7,645 bases of DNA from an uncultured beta proteobacterium (GTDB lineage: Bacteria; Pseudomonadota; Gammaproteobacteria; Burkholderiales; Rhodocyclaceae): the NCBI GenBank assembly GCA_903933395.1, contig CAIZKA010000084.1, positions 1 to 7,645 of the forward strand, written 5' to 3'. Shown piece after piece: positions 7,248-7,645 of the stretch. The position numbers were made by a program, and so were the translations under genes. How positions within the stretch are numbered: the first letter of the stretch is position 1; each line of letters begins with the position of its first letter. Under the pieces are notes generated by a model that ran no database searches, was not told where the DNA came from, and saw nothing but the letters and a program-made list of their open reading frames with translations.

Positions 7248-7265
7248 TCGATCCGGCCGGATCGA
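7248..7265. repeat. 18-bp perfect palindrome
   Basis: TCGATCCGGCCGGATCGA reads identically on both strands, with no central spacer. It lies about 100 bp after nasA and 320 bp before the next start. It could be a dimeric-regulator operator or a chance palindrome in GC-rich DNA. With no loop it would make a poor RNA hairpin, and no T-tract follows. Function is unknown. Confidence 0.55.
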
Positions 7266-7577
7266 TGGTCTGCCAGTCGGCTTGGATTCAACCGGTCGAA
7301 GCACTCATTGAGGGTCCGCTACAAAGATGGCTGCTACGCATCGTGAGGCCTCATCGTCAATGGCAAGCGCAATATATTGAGGGCCGGTATCAGGGTCCAG
7401 GCGTCATTCCAATGAGTAGAACCAGACTCAGATCGCAGGCAATCGTCCAGTCGTCATTTTCCGCGTTCGCCAGTCGATTCAGCGGATATCGCCGCCGCCT
7501 GCCGCGTATGTTTGGTGTGAGAGTCGGCGATAGAGCGCAAATTTGTGAGCTACACTGCCGGCTGATCCGCTGGCAAC

Positions 7578-7583
7578 AGGGAG
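7578..7583 (+). promoter_or_regulatory. Ribosome binding site of the last gene
   Basis: AGGGAG lies 5 nt before the ATG at 7589. It supports that ATG as the real start, although the same frame stays open upstream. Confidence 0.65.
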
Positions 7584-7588
7584 CTGCC

Positions 7589-7645
7589 ATGACCGACATT
7601 CACAGCAAGCCGATCTCCGAACGCATCGAATGGCTGTTCAAGCTG
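7589..7645 (+). CDS. Start of an unrecognised gene, 3'-truncated by window edge
   Basis: Only 19 codons are visible (MTDIHSKPISERIEWLFKL), continuing to the last base of the window. A good Shine-Dalgarno and the end of the low-GC intergenic stretch support a genuine start. The N-terminus is hydrophilic, with no signal peptide in what can be seen, so a cytoplasmic protein is likely. I do not recognise the family. The 440-bp gap after nasA suggests its own promoter rather than membership of the nitrate operon. Confidence 0.55.
   Translation, partial: MTDIHSKPISERIEWLFKL

Larger units (their letters stand above)
7150..7588. other. Intergenic region without a recognisable gene
   Basis: About 440 bp separate nasA from the next gene. 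By hand count, GC is about 55% over 7321-7560, clearly lower than the flanking coding DNA. The + strand frame of the downstream gene is open across the whole stretch (from at least 7148), but its codons lack the strong third-position GC of the neighbours and the translation resembles nothing I know. Minus-strand frames are also open in part, without recognisable products. No T-tract terminator is seen after nasA, and no convincing promoter before 7589. It may contain the nasA 3' end, a promoter for the next gene, and possibly decayed coding sequence. Confidence 0.6.

Noticed and set aside
7305..7388. Near-duplicate ATTGAGGG motifs (about 7306 and 7377)
   Set aside because: The match is only about 9-10 bases, with no further similarity around it and no symmetry; too weak to call a repeat.
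7551..7556. TACACT as a -10 box for the gene at 7589
   Set aside because: No reasonable -35 hexamer is found 16-18 bp upstream, so the match is not distinguishable from chance.

Overview
The window is a high-GC proteobacterial nitrate assimilation operon, with every recognisable gene on the + strand. The coding parts look 65-75% GC by eye. The gene order, the enzyme types and two GC-rich dispersed-repeat families in the intergenic gaps suggest a betaproteobacterium, possibly Rhodocyclales-like. That placement is inference; no rRNA or other taxonomic marker is present.

Layout. Positions 2-592 hold the 3' part of an ABC-transporter permease of the nitrate/nitrite type (NrtB-like), cut by the window edge. 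Two bases later starts its ATPase (NrtD-like, 595-1389). A 99-bp gap follows, largely filled by an imperfect hairpin made of 9-bp CACAGAG units. Then come nirB (1489-3981), the large subunit of NAD(P)H-dependent siroheme nitrite reductase, and nirD (3978-4289), its Rieske-type small subunit, joined by an ATGA overlap. A 139-bp gap carries a second, different repeat: two small hairpins forming a larger inverted repeat. nasA (4429-7149) follows: a molybdopterin assimilatory nitrate reductase with a C-terminal BFD-like [2Fe-2S] domain. About 440 bp (7150-7588) have no convincing gene; they are lower in GC and include an 18-bp perfect palindrome. The first 19 codons of another gene (7589 onward), with a good ribosome binding site, run off the right edge.

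How the genes work together. The ABC transporter imports nitrate (probably using a periplasmic binding protein encoded upstream of the window). NasA reduces nitrate to nitrite, and NirBD reduces nitrite to ammonium for biosynthesis. No separate electron-transfer partner for NasA, siroheme synthase or nas-type regulator is visible here.

The pathway itself is well known. I see no convincing new system. The points most worth a second look are the two repeat elements, including arm-specific compensatory differences in the second one, the start-codon errors these repeats can cause for nirB and nasA, and the unexplained 7150-7588 stretch.
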